Part shown: piece after piece, positions 5,959 to 6,240 of the stretch
Numbering within the stretch: position 1 is the first letter of the stretch
Layout of the letters: every line of letters begins with the position of its first letter
NCBI GenBank assembly: GCA_031266495.1
Contig: JAISAX010000496.1
Span: 1 to 6,240, forward strand
Reading direction: 5' to 3'
DNA: 6,240 nucleotides
From: Opitutaceae bacterium
Lineage (GTDB): Bacteria > Verrucomicrobiota > Verrucomicrobiae > Opitutales > Opitutaceae
The notes under the pieces: generated by a model
The model's input: the letters and a program-made list of their open reading frames with translations, nothing else
Databases searched by the model: none
Told to the model about the DNA's origin: nothing
Program-made: the position numbers and the translations under genes

Positions 5959-6090
5959 TATTATGTAACTGATGTTACGCGGATCGACGTAGCCCGCGAT
6001 GACCTTGGGGCATCGCCACTACGTCCGGCTGACGCGGGCGTCGCAAGCGACGCCCCTACCTCCGGAGTGCGTGACGTCAGTTATGTAAAA
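5959..6090. repeat. MITE-like or cloverleaf element with imperfect terminal inverted repeats
   Basis: ATGTAACTGATGTTACGC (5963-5980) and the reverse complement of 6069-6086 (ACATAACTGACGTCACGC) agree at 14 of 18 positions, with further similarity outward through T-rich ends. Inside are two more hairpins. GACGTAG (5986-5992) pairs with CTACGTC (6019-6025), enclosing GCGATG/CATCGC (5996-6001 and 6011-6016). GGGCGTCG (6036-6043) pairs with CGACGCCC (6048-6055) around CAAG. There is no coding potential. The form fits a small non-autonomous mobile repeat or a REP-type dimer. No clear target-site duplication is visible. Confidence 0.6.
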
Positions 6091-6240
6091 ATGATACAAA
6101 TTTCCCGTCTGCGCGAAGTGTCGCGTAATGTGTGTGTGGGGGGGGGGGGGGGGAATGACGGAGGACACCCCACCACGCTACAAATTTTCGATAATCCCCG
6201 GGTGCCCCGACGGAGCATTGCACCAGCGAGGACTAACCCC
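6091..6240. other. Gene-free right flank with paired TACAAATTT motifs
   Basis: No convincing gene lies here. TACAAATTT occurs at 6095-6103 and 6179-6187, on either side of the G16 tract. The second copy is part of an AT-rich patch (TACAAATTTTCGATAAT) that could hold a promoter for a gene beyond the window, but nothing confirms this. Confidence 0.35.
6138..6153. repeat. G16 homopolymer tract
   Basis: Sixteen consecutive G follow a short TGTGTGTG run, about 370 bases past the stop codon of the XylR-like gene. Read in the direction of each regulator, both ends of the window carry a poly-G run downstream of that regulator. Its length may vary by slippage or be misread in sequencing. Confidence 0.9.

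Noticed and set aside
4236..6090. CRISPR-like array made of the palindromic elements
   Set aside because: The elements differ in sequence, are far apart and show no regular spacing or spacers.

Overview
The window is GC-rich bacterial DNA. Its gene content fits a polysaccharide-degrading member of the Verrucomicrobiota, possibly Opitutaceae: a short-armed LacI regulator, a XylR-type regulator, a secreted heparinase II/III-like lyase, weak Shine-Dalgarno signals and palindromic intergenic repeats. That taxonomic call is an inference from style and could be wrong.

Layout, left to right: a gene-free left flank with a C20 tract and a cluster of small hairpins (1-210); a LacI-family regulator on the minus strand (211-1287); a 152-bp divergent control region with several short palindromes (1288-1439); a heparinase II/III-family protein on the plus strand (from 1440); a junction near 3015-3029; an uncharacterised glycosidase-like protein on the minus strand (from 4400); a second divergent control region (4401-4587); a XylR-like AraC-type regulator on the plus strand (4588-5769); and a right flank (5770-6240) with a fragment of a glutamate synthase small-subunit gene, a cloverleaf-like inverted-repeat element and a G16 tract.

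Functionally this is two regulator/enzyme pairs, each divergently transcribed: LacI with the lyase, and XylR-like with the glycosidase-like protein. Each regulator probably senses a sugar released by glycan breakdown and controls its neighbour.

The striking point is the centre. The two enzyme genes run into each other tail to tail with no stop codon and no intergenic DNA. Each loses its C-terminal end and continues in frame through the antisense of the other. At the same place the plus strand changes from C-rich to G-rich. Each half, read outward from the junction, has the same order: enzyme 3' end, divergent promoter, regulator, then a poly-G tract. The junction is either a real inversion or deletion breakpoint that broke both enzymes, or an assembly chimera. 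The sequence alone cannot decide this.

I see no CRISPR array, tRNA, rRNA or transposase gene.
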